From Glandiceps talaboti (taxonomy: Eukaryota > Hemichordata > Enteropneusta > Spengelidae), in NCBI RefSeq assembly GCF_964340395.1, contig NC_135551.1, forward strand, positions 3,894,463 to 3,936,962: a stretch of DNA of 42,500 bases. Reading direction: 5' to 3'. A program made the position numbers and the translations under genes. Under the pieces are notes generated by a model. That model was given only the letters and a program-made list of their open reading frames with translations. It was not told where the DNA came from and searched no databases. Below, in pieces: positions 1-10,227 of the stretch; positions within the stretch are counted from its first letter, which is position 1, and every line of letters starts with the position of its first letter.

Positions 1-1440
1 CGTGAGCAGTAGTGTTTTGTATTCGTTTGATATTGGATTATTCTACTTGGTGAATGTGAAGAGTTCTTGATACATATACATCTAATATTAAGTAAATACT
101 TACATAGCGTAACAGGATAAATTGAAAGAGAAAACATTAAAATATAGGTAAATGAAATTACAAATGAATCAGATCTAAAAACAAAAACACATTAAGACAC
201 AACAAAAGCCGGTAATCTTAAAAAAAAGAAACAAAGAAAAAAAAGGAGCAGCAGCTCAAAAAGATAACATAAACAGGATCCAATAAGAATAATCAATATT
301 AACTGAATTATAAGCCATGCATGTATAGGACATGGCCAGTTTTAAAAAAATGAGATTTTAAGTTAGGTCTTAAAGCAAGTCATTGTTTTACATTTCCGTG
401 TAACAAGAGGCAAGGCATTGCAAAATGTCGGGGAAAAGCGCGATCTCCAAATGACTTCAGTCGGGTTGGTATTTTTTAAGGAGTTACTTTCACTTTCTAC
501 CGGAACGGATCGAAGATTACGAGATGGCTAATATAGAGAGATGAGGTCGTAAATGTAGTCATGGCCGTTACCATGAACAGCTCGGAAGGCCAGGAGCAGA
601 ATCTTCAATTCATTCCTCTATTGTATTGATAACCAGTGAAGTGTACATAGTGTTTCTGTGATTCTATCGTACTTCGTGGTCTTTGTGACGGGACGTGCAG
701 CAGCGATTTGAACTAGTTGAAGTTTCTTTATACTTGCTTGGGGTATGCCAAATAGCGGAGGCCATTTCCAAAATCAGGCTTTGACATTACAAAATGGCAT
801 CAATAAAATGTGCAGTCGCTTCCTGTGTCAAATACTTCCAGATTTTTCCAATATTTCTAATGTGATAGTTTGCAGATTTACATACTTGATTCTAGTGATC
901 TTCCAGACCCATTGTTCTGTCCAAGGTAACTCCAAGTTCTCGTTCTTTCGTATCACGAGTGATTTCACTATCGATGATGTTGGTACTTGTAAAGTTGGAT
1001 AATCCCAAGAAAATGACTTCTTCTTTGTCTGAGTTGAGTCTATATTCATCCATTTGTGGAATTTTGTTACAATCGTCTCCTTTAGATGAATACTGTTACT
1101 TATGTCTTTGAATTTGAAGCACTGGTACAATTGGATATCAACATACAGTTCAAAGTCGACTTGGTGATTACCGATGACATTTCCAAGAGGTGAGGTGTAT
1201 ATTGGAAAGAGAATAGACCCAACACAGAACCTGTCCTTGGGGAACGCCATATTGCAACGTTTAGTTCTGATGAAATACAGATGTACCTTGAGTATATTGA
1301 CTGCTAGCGATCTTAGGATATGATATGAACCAAACATGTGCTATGTCGGACACTCCTATGTCATCTGCTAAACGTGATATAAGTAGTGAGTGGTCAACTG
1401 TATTAAATGCAGCCGATAGATCTAATAACACCAAACAAAC
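1..1440 (-). pseudogene. CR1/L2-type LINE relic (reverse transcriptase C-terminal part and 3' UTR)
   Basis: Read on the minus strand, this is a decayed non-LTR retrotransposon. Near 1390-1430 lies the reverse transcriptase palm motif LLDLSAAFNTVDH. At about 1120-1152 the usual YADDTQLY is degraded to LYVDIQLY, so one catalytic aspartate is lost. LCTLHWLS, matching the LHWLPV block of CR1/L2 elements, is at about 628-655, and an FKT-stop-LKISFF remnant of the terminal FKxxLKTxLF block is at about 345-365. Several stops and frame changes separate these blocks, and the longest open piece is 828-1337. Bases 1 to about 345 look like the A/T-rich 3' UTR. The 5' side ends abruptly at a TTTG-rich tract. 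Family motifs are from general knowledge; exact clade (CR1, L2, Crack) is uncertain. Confidence 0.8.
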
Positions 1441-1863
1441 GTTGTTCGTTGGTTTGTTGTTGTTTACTCATATATGTATCTATTCATGTGTCGGTTTATT
1501 TTGTTTGTTTGTTTGTTTGTTTGTTTGTTTGTTTGTGTTTGTGTTTGTTTGTTTATTTGTTTGTTTACTTGTTTATTTGTATGTTTGTTTTACTTGTTTG
1601 TGTTTTGTTTGATTGTTTGGTTTACTTGTTTGTTTATATTTGTAAACAAAACTAAGGGGGGGGGGCAGTGTTTGTTCGTTGGTTTGTTGTCGTTTACTCA
1701 TGTATGTATCTACTCATGTGTCGGTTTATTTTGTTTGTTTGTTTGTTTGTTTTTGTTTGTTTGTTTATTTATTTGTTTGTTTACTTGTTTATTTGTTTGG
1801 TTTTTTACTTGTTTGTTTTGTTTGTTTGTTTACTTGTTTGTTTATATTTGTAAACAAAACTAA
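1441..1863. repeat. TTTG-rich simple repeat, two tandem copies of a ~200-bp unit
   Basis: A (GTTT)n tract is arranged as two imperfect copies of a larger unit, about 1441-1655 and 1671-1863. Each starts with TTGTTCGTTGGTTTGTTG, passes through CATGTGTCGGTTTATTTTG and ends with TTTGTAAACAAAACTAA. A G run (about 1658-1667) separates them. The open frames here (poly Phe/Cys/Leu/Val) are products of the repeat and not genes. Confidence 0.85.
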
Positions 1864-1865
1864 CT

Positions 1866-2542
1866 GAGCCTGAGCTCCCTGTGGTCATATTAGTATAAAC
1901 TCTTACAAATGCGCCCAAATAGAGTAGCAAAGCATTGTTATAATCTTGCTATTGAACTCGATAGAAATAACAAGGTATCGTGGGCAACACAATTCTTGAC
2001 CAGAGCAGTGGATATTTTTAAGCAGGACTGGTGGGCAGAGGTGTGTTCTAAGGACAAACTACGTTTATATAGAAATTTTAAATTTTTGTTCCTGTCAGAC
2101 GATTACATTATGTTAAAAATGGAAACTAAATTCAGACGAGCATTGGCTTGCCTTAGAAGTTCTGGTCTCGAACTGGCTCTGGAAAAGTGCCGTGCTTTGG
2201 GTATTCACTTGTAAAATATGTATGTCAACAAATATTGAAGATGAATACCATTTTACTCTAGTTTGTCCCCTGTACCAAAATCTCAGACAAAAGTACTTAC
2301 CAGAATGGTCATATGTAAATCCTACTATTGAAAAGTTTTATTCACTGACACTTATGTTGTCCAACAAAGGTCCAGTAATTCTAAACCTAGCTGCGTATAC
2401 GTATGTATACAGAGCAGATGTTTTAAGAAATGAATTATTCTGCTAATTTGTTTTCTGTACACTTCCGTGAGATTAGTAAACTAGTAGTGTGTATTTTTTT
2501 TTGCGATATGGGCCGGAGGCCTTAAGAAGCAATAAACCATTA

Positions 2543-2543
<1 letters not shown>
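1866..2543 (+). pseudogene. LINE ORF2 C-terminal fragment with 3' UTR
   Basis: Two overlapping plus-strand pieces (about 1909-2214 and 2192-2446) read as one LINE ORF2 C-terminus broken by a frameshift near 2195-2210. The second carries CKICMSTNIEDEYHFTLVCP, the C-x2-C ... H-x4-C zinc-knuckle-like block common at the C-terminus of LINE ORF2 proteins, followed by LRQKYLPEW and LNLAAYTYVYRADVLR. After the stop comes a short 3' UTR ending GGCCTTAAGAAGCAATAAAC and then an ACAT microsatellite that probably grew from the element's tail. The catalytic domains are absent (5' truncation). Clade not assigned. Confidence 0.75.
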
Positions 2544-2573
<30 letters not shown>

Positions 2574-2580
2574 CATACAT

Positions 2581-2616
<36 letters not shown>

Positions 2617-2688
2617 GTACGTACGTACATACATACATACATACATACATACATACATACATACATACATACATACATACATACATAC
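2544..2688. repeat. (ACAT)n microsatellite with internal (AC)n and (ACGT)n
   Basis: Nearly pure ACAT repeat, interrupted by an AC run and three ACGT units near 2597-2628. It abuts the 3' end of the LINE fragment and lies 31 bp from the stop codon of the minus-strand membrane-protein gene. Confidence 0.95.
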
Positions 2689-2718
2689 TGAGATGAGTCA
2701 TTAGCCAAACCAATATCA

Positions 2719-4128
2719 CTAATTTATGAAATCGTCTCCCAGGGAGCTATCCGAGGAGCTATCATCATTCCTGGATGCATGTGGCACTTTTTGATGTGTG
2801 TAAGATGTAGCAGTCTTAGAATTAGATTCATGAAATGTAGAAGAAACATTTTCGGTCGAACTCGTAGTTTGCATGTTTACGTCAACAGGATCAAATGTGT
2901 TATCACCAAAGAATAATTGTCTCAGCATAGAGGACTCGTCAGTTGATGCTTCTGCATCAGCCCCTCCATCATTAAAATTAGGTGTACGAAATATCTCCCC
3001 ATCACGATCATCTTTATTATTTTCCTTTAATGTCACATCATCAAGTTTAGTCATTCCATCCTGGTCTGTCGGTAAGAGCTGTCTTGGATGGCCGTCTGAC
3101 TCTGTTTCCTGAAGACTGTCAATGTCTCGTCCTATTGCTTCCATTTTTCTGTTGTACAAAGATTTCAGTCTATCGCTTTGTTTTCTTGACCTTAACATGT
3201 CGAATTCAGGTCCACTATCGTGGAGGCTTGGAGGATCATCCGTGTTGTCCTGTCTTGTAAAATTTACTTGTTGTGTACCATCTGGAAAATCAACTTCCCC
3301 CTGATTTTCTAGTGTCACAGTGTGTGATTCCGGAGAATTCCTCACATTGTGCGAGTCGTGGAATTCAGTGTTTTCAATTGCAGACCTTTGCTGGTGACCG
3401 TCGTTCTGTTGGTCAAGGTTACCGATTACCTGAACTTGAATTGAAGTTGGATTTCCGTTTTGGCCATCTGCGTCTTCATCTCTTGGTGTAGATGACGGCA
3501 TACCCGTGCTGTTACCAGATTGTGTGTCCTTCCTACACGACGTACAACCAAACACAGACACCAAAAGAATTATTACTACTGCAGCAACAAGCAGCCAATT
3601 TGGTATCAGTAATTCTGTTCTAGCTGCATCACTCGTATAATATGTATAACAAATATGCATGTTCTCCAAATAATCAACTTGGAGTACGTTTTCTCCAAGA
3701 GAAAGTAGATCATAGAATGTAGACTTTTTACTACCTGTACCACCCCAAAGTCCTTCCACCATCCCTTTCCGCCTCTCTTCATGATCATTCATATCGTAAA
3801 TCGGCCTCTCTTCATACATATCGTAAATCATGTCCTTTTTGGAACCAGGGTGATGCATGAGCGACATAACCCGTGGACAAACTCTATCTTTTGTTAAAGT
3901 AGCTATGAACCTAGCTCTCATACAGCTGAACGACCTTGGGTTTGTACATGTGCCGTAACCGTCATTGTAACCGAGCATTAAACCGTCTTCTGTATAGCCT
4001 AGGTCACCTCGACTACTGGCCACGTCATCGCACGCATGTAGTTGCAGACTTGGAGGAAACTGACAACTGATGGTACCAATAAGAAATAATAACAACAGTG
4101 GAATGAACGTTGATGTAGGTATCTCCAT
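2719..4128 (-). CDS. Unrecognised type I single-pass membrane protein, 469 aa
   Basis: I do not recognise the family. Residues 1-22 form a signal peptide with a Leu-rich core (FIPLLLLFLIGTISC). The ectodomain (about 23-172) has Cys33, 61, 69, 84 and 160, and a local repeat (IYDMYEERPIYDMNDHEERR). One membrane segment lies at about 173-194 (LLIPNWLLVAAVVIILLVSV), followed by CTSCRK. The remaining ~270 residues are hydrophilic, acidic, Ser/Asp-rich and probably disordered, ending SSSDSSLGDDFIN. I see no enzyme motif and no N-glycosylation sequon in the ectodomain. The start is supported by in-frame TGA TGA just upstream, an A at -3 and a G after the ATG. The CDS has no intron; a likely 3' splice site lies in the 5' UTR. 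An odd number of ectodomain cysteines could mean a disulfide-linked dimer (inference). No AATAAA is visible on the minus strand between the stop and the LINE relic. Confidence 0.8.
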   Translation of the reverse strand: MEIPTSTFIPLLLLFLIGTISCQFPPSLQLHACDDVASSRGDLGYTEDGLMLGYNDGYGTCTNPRSFSCMRARFIATLTKDRVCPRVMSLMHHPGSKKDMIYDMYEERPIYDMNDHEERRKGMVEGLWGGTGSKKSTFYDLLSLGENVLQVDYLENMHICYTYYTSDAARTELLIPNWLLVAAVVIILLVSVFGCTSCRKDTQSGNSTGMPSSTPRDEDADGQNGNPTSIQVQVIGNLDQQNDGHQQRSAIENTEFHDSHNVRNSPESHTVTLENQGEVDFPDGTQQVNFTRQDNTDDPPSLHDSGPEFDMLRSRKQSDRLKSLYNRKMEAIGRDIDSLQETESDGHPRQLLPTDQDGMTKLDDVTLKENNKDDRDGEIFRTPNFNDGGADAEASTDESSMLRQLFFGDNTFDPVDVNMQTTSSTENVSSTFHESNSKTATSYTHQKVPHASRNDDSSSDSSLGDDFIN

Positions 4129-4180
4129 TTCTCATCAATTATCACTAATCTTGTGCCTCTTCCTCAGATTGGACAAGATG

Positions 4181-4196
4181 CTACAGAAGAAATAAA
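4181..4196 (-). promoter_or_regulatory. Candidate 3' splice site in the 5' UTR of the 469-aa gene
   Basis: On the minus strand the run TTTTATTTCTTCTGTAG is a pyrimidine-rich tract ending in AG at 4182-4181, about 50 nt upstream of the ATG. It fits an intron in the 5' UTR. The upstream exon and the transcription start are not identified. Confidence 0.45.
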
Positions 4197-4525
4197 AAAC
4201 AAATAAATAAACAAATCACAAATAAAACAGACTGATAGAAATGAAAAATAACTTGAAACATTAAGATAACGTGGAGTGGGGAAGGTATCGACAAAACACA
4301 TCGTTTACAAGTTCATTTGCCATCGACGTTCAGTTCTCAATGATTGAAAGTTGAAAATAGCTGATCCTTCGAAAGTCCCCACTAGTCTACTGGTCTACTG
4401 AAACTGTGTGAAAGATGAAAATGTTGCTTGGATTACTCATTATATAAAGTGAGTTGAGCACCGATGAAGCGCTACACCACACCAAGGAAGCACCACATGC
4501 ACACCAAGGAAGTGAGCGCCGCTAA

Positions 4526-4983
4526 GGGAGCCTTAAGTATTCACAAGGGGGGGGGGATCACACATAGTGTGTTAAGTAAAACATGACCCTCCCCTCATTC
4601 TCGATTTGTAAATGTGACAATCCCCTTTGTCCAAAACATGACCCTCCCATGACAATTGCATATACTGAACTTTAATCAATATTCCCATTATATCATTGTA
4701 TACATACAAATTAAATGACTCTTTATTAGAAAGCAATATTTCTACATATAAAGTGACAAACAGTAAAAGACTGGCTAGTTACGTTTTCTTATAAGCATAA
4801 CACACAAAACAAATTTACAATAATTGAATCTTCAATTTGGTCACAAAACTACGGATTGTAGAATATGACCCTCCTCCAAACATTGTAATGCAAAATATGA
4901 ACCTCCCCGAAGAACAGATTTGTAAAATGTGACCCCCCCCCCAATTCCTCCGGCCCTTCCCCTTGTAAATACTGAAGGCTCCC
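4526..4983. mobile_element. Harbinger-like MITE, copy A (458 bp, TAA target duplication)
   Basis: The left end GGGAGCCTTAAGTATTCACA and the right end, read in reverse complement as GGGAGCCTTCAGTATTTACA, form terminal inverted repeats continuing into G- and C-runs. TAA flanks both ends (4523-4525 and 4984-4986), the 3-bp target duplication expected for PIF/Harbinger. Both arms contain several short copies of an AAAATGTGACCCTCC-like motif. There is no transposase, so it is non-autonomous. Copies B (16190-17029) and C (to 24122) share the interior segment CAATTTGGTCACAAAACTAC. Confidence 0.75.
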
Positions 4984-4986
4984 TAA

Positions 4987-5533
4987 CGACATGGTGCTGT
5001 GAGCTTTCTAGGAGGCAACACGTATCTATACACCATGGACCCTACACTATGTATACACATATAACTTATAAAAGTTCATAAATAAAAAGTTTGCATTGTA
5101 TGGTTGCTGCAAATACTGTAAATAATAAAGACGACGCATGCGCAGTAACTAATACTTTGCATCAAGGACACAGGTAGACATGGCCTGAGTAACAAGATAC
5201 AAAACTTTTTGTACTTTGATACGATCTTATTTATTATTACTTAATATTCATTAAGTCATGTACACAAGAAGTGACATTGACAAGAAAATATATCAAATGA
5301 AGCATTGATGTTCAATTGAATTACACTTGCACTGTTCTGAAAATATTTAGTAAATCACTGAAATATCTGGCAGTAACACTTGTTAAAGTGTCATCTACAA
5401 ATGACAAAATGTCACCTAAATATAGTATTTATCTCTAATATTCTGTATTTTTTCATTGTTACGATAGGCATATGAGTTCACCCCCCCCCACCTCGCACAA
5501 TGCCATTATTCATATCAAATTGTGTCAGAATAT
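4987..5533. other. Non-coding spacer with a CGCATGCGCA motif
   Basis: No coding frame or repeat is recognised. CGCATGCGCA at about 5135-5144 matches the core of the NRF1 site common in animal promoters, and could mark the promoter of the leftward 469-aa gene. That link is inference from position only. Confidence 0.3.
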
Positions 5534-7421
5534 GTACATTCAATCATGATCATTGGCAGTACCTACTAAACCCACTATAATTATAAATATGTACATTCAA
5601 TAATGATCATTGACAGTACCTACTAAACCCACTATAAATATGTACATTCAATAATGAACATTGGCAGTACCTACTAAACCCGCTATAAATATGTACATTC
5701 AATCATGATCATTGACAGTACCTACTAAACCCGCTATAAATATGTACATTCAATCATGATCATTGACAGTACCTACTAAACCCGCTATAAATATGTACAT
5801 TCAATAATGATCATTGACAGTACCTACTAAACCCGCTATAAATATGTACATTCAATAATGATCATTGACAGTACCTACTAAACCCGCTATAAATATGTAC
5901 ATTCAATCATGATCATTGACAGCACCTACTAAACCCACTATAAATATGTACATTCAATCATGATCATTGACAGTACCTACTAAACCCACTATAAATATGT
6001 ACATTCAATAATGATCATTGACAGTACCTACTAAACCCGCTATAAATATGTACATTCAATCATGATCATTGACAGTACCTACTAAACCCACTATAAATAT
6101 GTACATTCAATAATGATCATTGACAGTACCTACTAAACCCACTATAAATATGTACATGCAATCATGATCATTGACAGTACCTACTAAACCCACTATAAAT
6201 ATGTACATGCAATCATGATCATTGACAGTACCTACTAAACCCACTATAAATATGTACATGCAATCATGATCATTGACAGTACCTACTAAACCCACTATAA
6301 ATATGTACATTCAATCATGATCATTGACAGTACCTACTAAACCCACTATAAATATGTACATTCAATCATGATCATTGACAGTACCTACTAAACCCGCTAT
6401 AAATATGTACATTCAATAATGATCATTGACAGTACCTACTAAACCCACTATAAAAATGTACATTCAATAATGAACATTGACAGCACCTATTAAATCCACT
6501 ATAAATATGTACATTCAATAATGATCATTGACAGTACCTACTAAACCCACTATAAAAATGTACATTCAATAATGAACATTGACAGCACCTACTAAACCCA
6601 CTATAAATATGTACATTCAATAATGAACATTGACAGTACCTACTAAACCCACTATAAAAATGTACATTCAATCATGATCATTGACAGTACCTACTAAACC
6701 CACTATAAATATGTACATGCAATCATGATCATTGACAGTACCTACTAAACCCGCTATAAATATGTATTCAATAATGATCATTGACAGTACCTACTAAACC
6801 CACTATAAATATGTACATTCAATCATGATCATTGACAGTACCTACTAAACCCACTATAAATATGTACATTCAATAATGATCATTGACAGTACCTACTAAA
6901 CCCACTATAAATATGTACATTCAATAATGATCATTGACAGTACCTACTAAACCCGCTATAAATATGTACATTCAATCATGATCATTGACAGTACCTACAA
7001 AAAACGCTATAAATATGTACATTCAATCATGATCATTGACAGTACCTACTAAAAACGCTATAAATATGTACATTCAATCATGATCATTGACAGTACCTAC
7101 AAAAAACGCTATAAATATGTACATTCAATAATGATCATTGACAGTACCTACTAAACCCGCTATAAATATGTACATTCAATAATGATCATTGACAGTACCT
7201 ACTAAACCCGCTATAAATATGTACATTCAATCATGATCATTGACAGTACCTACTAAACCCGCTATAAATATGTACATGCAATCATGATCATTGACAGTAC
7301 CTACTAAACCCGCTATAAATATGTACATGCAATCATGATCATTGACAGTACCTACTAAACCCGCTATAAATATGTACATGCAATCATGATCATTGACAGT
7401 ACCTACAAAAAACGCTATAAA
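5534..7421. repeat. 51-bp satellite array, about 37 units
   Basis: Head-to-tail units with a 51-bp period. A unit runs GTACATTCAATMATGATCAT, then TGACAGTACCTACTAAACCC and RCTATAAATAT. Recurrent variants are C/A in the ATMATG position, TTC/TGC, and CCCA/CCCG or AAACG before CTATAAA. One unit near 6765 lacks 2 bp; the first carries a small insertion. Because 51 is 17 codons, minus-strand frames stay open as a repeated MYIFIVGLVGTVNDHDC; I do not treat these as genes. Flanks are non-repetitive. Confidence 0.97.
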
Positions 7422-7851
7422 ATGTCGATTTTGTCGAAAACAAAGTAACACGACTAAGTGTAGATCTCACATAAGAATGTGTGAACCTCCTGATATTGAA
7501 CGAATTTTCTGTTTATTCCGATTGGGATATAGTTACCCTGATCATGATAATATTTTTATCCTGCTTGGGATAAATGACTTTTGAACTCTTTGACGCACGT
7601 AAATACGACATGGCGCATGTGCAAACATGTATGTGTGCATTCTACTCTCAATGAGGTCGGACATAGATTGGCAAGGACTATTTTACCTGAAATAATTGTA
7701 TCTATTTATCCGGATCAGAATAAACCAATGGCAATACCTATCATTTATTTATCCCAATCGTTATAATTATCCCGTTTGTGGGATATTCCTGACTCGAGTT
7801 CTTGATATTACCTCCTAAATAAGTCAATTAACACATTCAATTTCCTCGAAG
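7422..7851. other. Unique spacer between two satellites, with an inverted pair
   Basis: No gene is recognised. CGATTGGGATA at 7519-7529 is exactly inverted as TATCCCAATCG at 7750-7760, and a perfect 6-bp hairpin TATCCC/GGGATA lies at 7768-7785. This could be the remains of a small TIR element, but no target duplication was found. Confidence 0.4.
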
Positions 7852-9308
7852 ATGTTATCAATGATAGCTACACGTCTTGAGTGATATGTTTCATTCTACT
7901 GCTATGTTATCAATGATATCTACACGTCTTGAGTGATATTCTTCATTCTACTGTGACACTATTCTATGTTATCAATGATATCTACACGTCTTGAGTGATA
8001 TACTTCATTCTACTGTGACACTATTCTATGTTATCAATGATATCTACACGTCATGAGTGATATACTTCATTCTACTGTGACACTATCCTATGTTATCAAT
8101 GATAGTTACACGTCTTGAGTGATATACTTCATTCTACTGTGACACTATTCTATGTTATCAATGATAGTTACACGTCTTGAGTGATATACTTCATTCTACT
8201 GTGACACTATTCTATGTTATCAATGATATCTACACGTCTTGAGTGATATACTTCATTCTAATGTGACACTATTCTATGTTATCAATGATATCTACACGTC
8301 TTGAGTGATATTCTTCATTCTACTGTGACACTATTCTATGTTATCAATGATATCTACACGTCTTGAGTGATATTCTTCATTCTACTGTGACACTATTCTA
8401 TGTTATCAATGATATCTACACGTCTTGAGTGATATTCTTCATTCTACTGTGACACTATTCTATGTTATCAATGATATCTACACGTCTTGAGTGATATTCT
8501 TCATTCTACTGTGACACTATTCTATGTTATCAATGATAGTTACACGTCTTGAGTGACATACTTCATTCTAATGTGACACTATTCTATGTTATCAATGATA
8601 TCTACACGTCTTGAGTGATATACTTCATTCTACTGTGACACTATTCTATGTTATCAATGATATCTACACGTCTTGAGTGACATACTTCATTCTAATGTGA
8701 CACTATTCTATGTTATCAATGATATCTACACGTCTTGAGTGACATACTTCATTCTACTGTGACACTATTCTATGTTATCAATGATATCTACACGTCTTGA
8801 GTGATATACTTTATTCTACTGTGACACTATCCTATGTTATCAATGATAGCTACACGTCTTGAGTGATATACTTCATTCTACTGTGACACTATTCTATGTT
8901 ATCAATGATATCTACACGTCTTGAGTGACATACTTCATTCTAATGTGACACTATTCTATGTTATCAATGATATCTACACGTCTTGAGTGACATACTTTAT
9001 TCTACTGTGACACTATTCTATGTTATCAATGATAGCTACACGTCTTGATTGATATGTTTCATTCTACTGGGACACTATTCTATGTTATCAATGATATCTA
9101 CACGTCTTGAGTGATATACTTCATTCTACTGTGACACTATTCTATGTTATCAATGATATCTACACGTCTTGAGTGATATACTTTATTCTACTGTGACACT
9201 ATCCTATGTTATCAATGATAGCTACACGTCTTGAGTGATATACTTCATTCTACTGTGACACTATTCTATGTTATCAATGATATCTACACGTCTTGAGTGA
9301 CATACTTC
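7852..9308. repeat. 62-bp satellite array, left part (~23.5 units)
   Basis: Head-to-tail units with a 62-bp period containing TCTATGTTATCAATGATATC, TACACGTCTTGAGTGATATA and CTTCATTCTACTGTGACACT. Variants recur: GATATC/GATAGC/GATAGT, ATATAC/ATATTC/ACATAC and TACTG/TAATG. The second unit is short by about 14 bp. A LINE insertion interrupts the array at about 9309. Confidence 0.97.
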
Positions 9309-10196
9309 GTTCTGCGTTCTCCCATCAAGATTCACCAACTGCTATTCACAGTATGGAGTCCTGCATCCATGATATCAAGGCATGGATGACACTTAATAAA
9401 TTACAGCTCAACGACAGCAAAACTGAAGTTCTTGTTATTCGCTCAAAATTCAATCAGCTCCCAGATCCTGTTCGCTCCGTCAATATTGGTTCTGCGTCTA
9501 TCACACCAGTTACAACAGCACGAAATTTGGGTTTACTCTTTGACAATATCCACATGTATAACCAGCACATCAAGAATATGTGTAAATCAATGTATTGTCA
9601 TCTCCGCCGCATTGGATCTATACGTCAATACGTCTCAAGTGCGGATTGCTGTACTTTAATTCATGCTGTTATATCCACTAAACTTGATTACTGTAATTCT
9701 TTACTGTATGGTCTCCCTGAATCAGTCACAAACCAACTTCAGCGTGCACAAAACACAGCTGCAAGAATCATCACCCGGTCAAAGAAATATGAACACATAA
9801 ACTCCTACTCTCATCAAACTCCATTGGTTACCAGTTCGTTTCAGAATCGACTACAAGATCTTACTCCTGACTTACAAAGCAATTCATGGTCTTACACCGG
9901 AGTACATTTCCGACCTTATACAAGTATACATACCAGCTCGCACCTTACGCTCAGAGGACAAAAACCTTCTTACGACAACAAGTTGCAAGCAAATCAACTA
10001 CGGTGGACGTTCTTTCGCTTATGCTGCTCCAAAGCTTTGGAATTCACTGCCAACTGACATTAAACTTGCACCAACTATTGATTGTTTCAAAAGAAAACTG
10101 AAGACACATTTGTTTTGTAAAGCCTACGGTGTGGATGAACCATCCAGCGCCCCTGAACAGAACTTTGCCTGGATTTTGGCGCTCTACAAATTATTT

Positions 10197-10227
<31 letters not shown>
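9309..10227 (+). pseudogene. 5'-truncated CR1/L2-type LINE inserted in the 62-bp satellite
   Basis: The insert begins inside the reverse transcriptase just after the missing YADD box. An open frame to 10057 carries WMTLNKLQLNDSKTEVLVI and the thumb-region blocks LDYCNSLLYGLPE and LQRAQNTAARII. Near 9800 a single extra A shifts the frame; the C-terminal blocks LHWLPV, SFAYAAPKLWNSLP and FKRKLKTHLF continue in the next frame to about 10130. The 3' end has a short UTR and a (TTGA)n tail at about 10199-10227. Satellite sequence resumes directly after the tail, with a target duplication of ACTTC (up to 12 bp with two mismatches). The motifs are those of CR1/L2-clade LINEs. The copy is dead: truncated and frameshifted. 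Confidence 0.88.

Noticed and set aside
6107-7451. Minus-strand frames with repeated MYIFIVGLVGTVNDHDC
   Set aside because: They are produced by the 51-bp satellite period and have no independent support.
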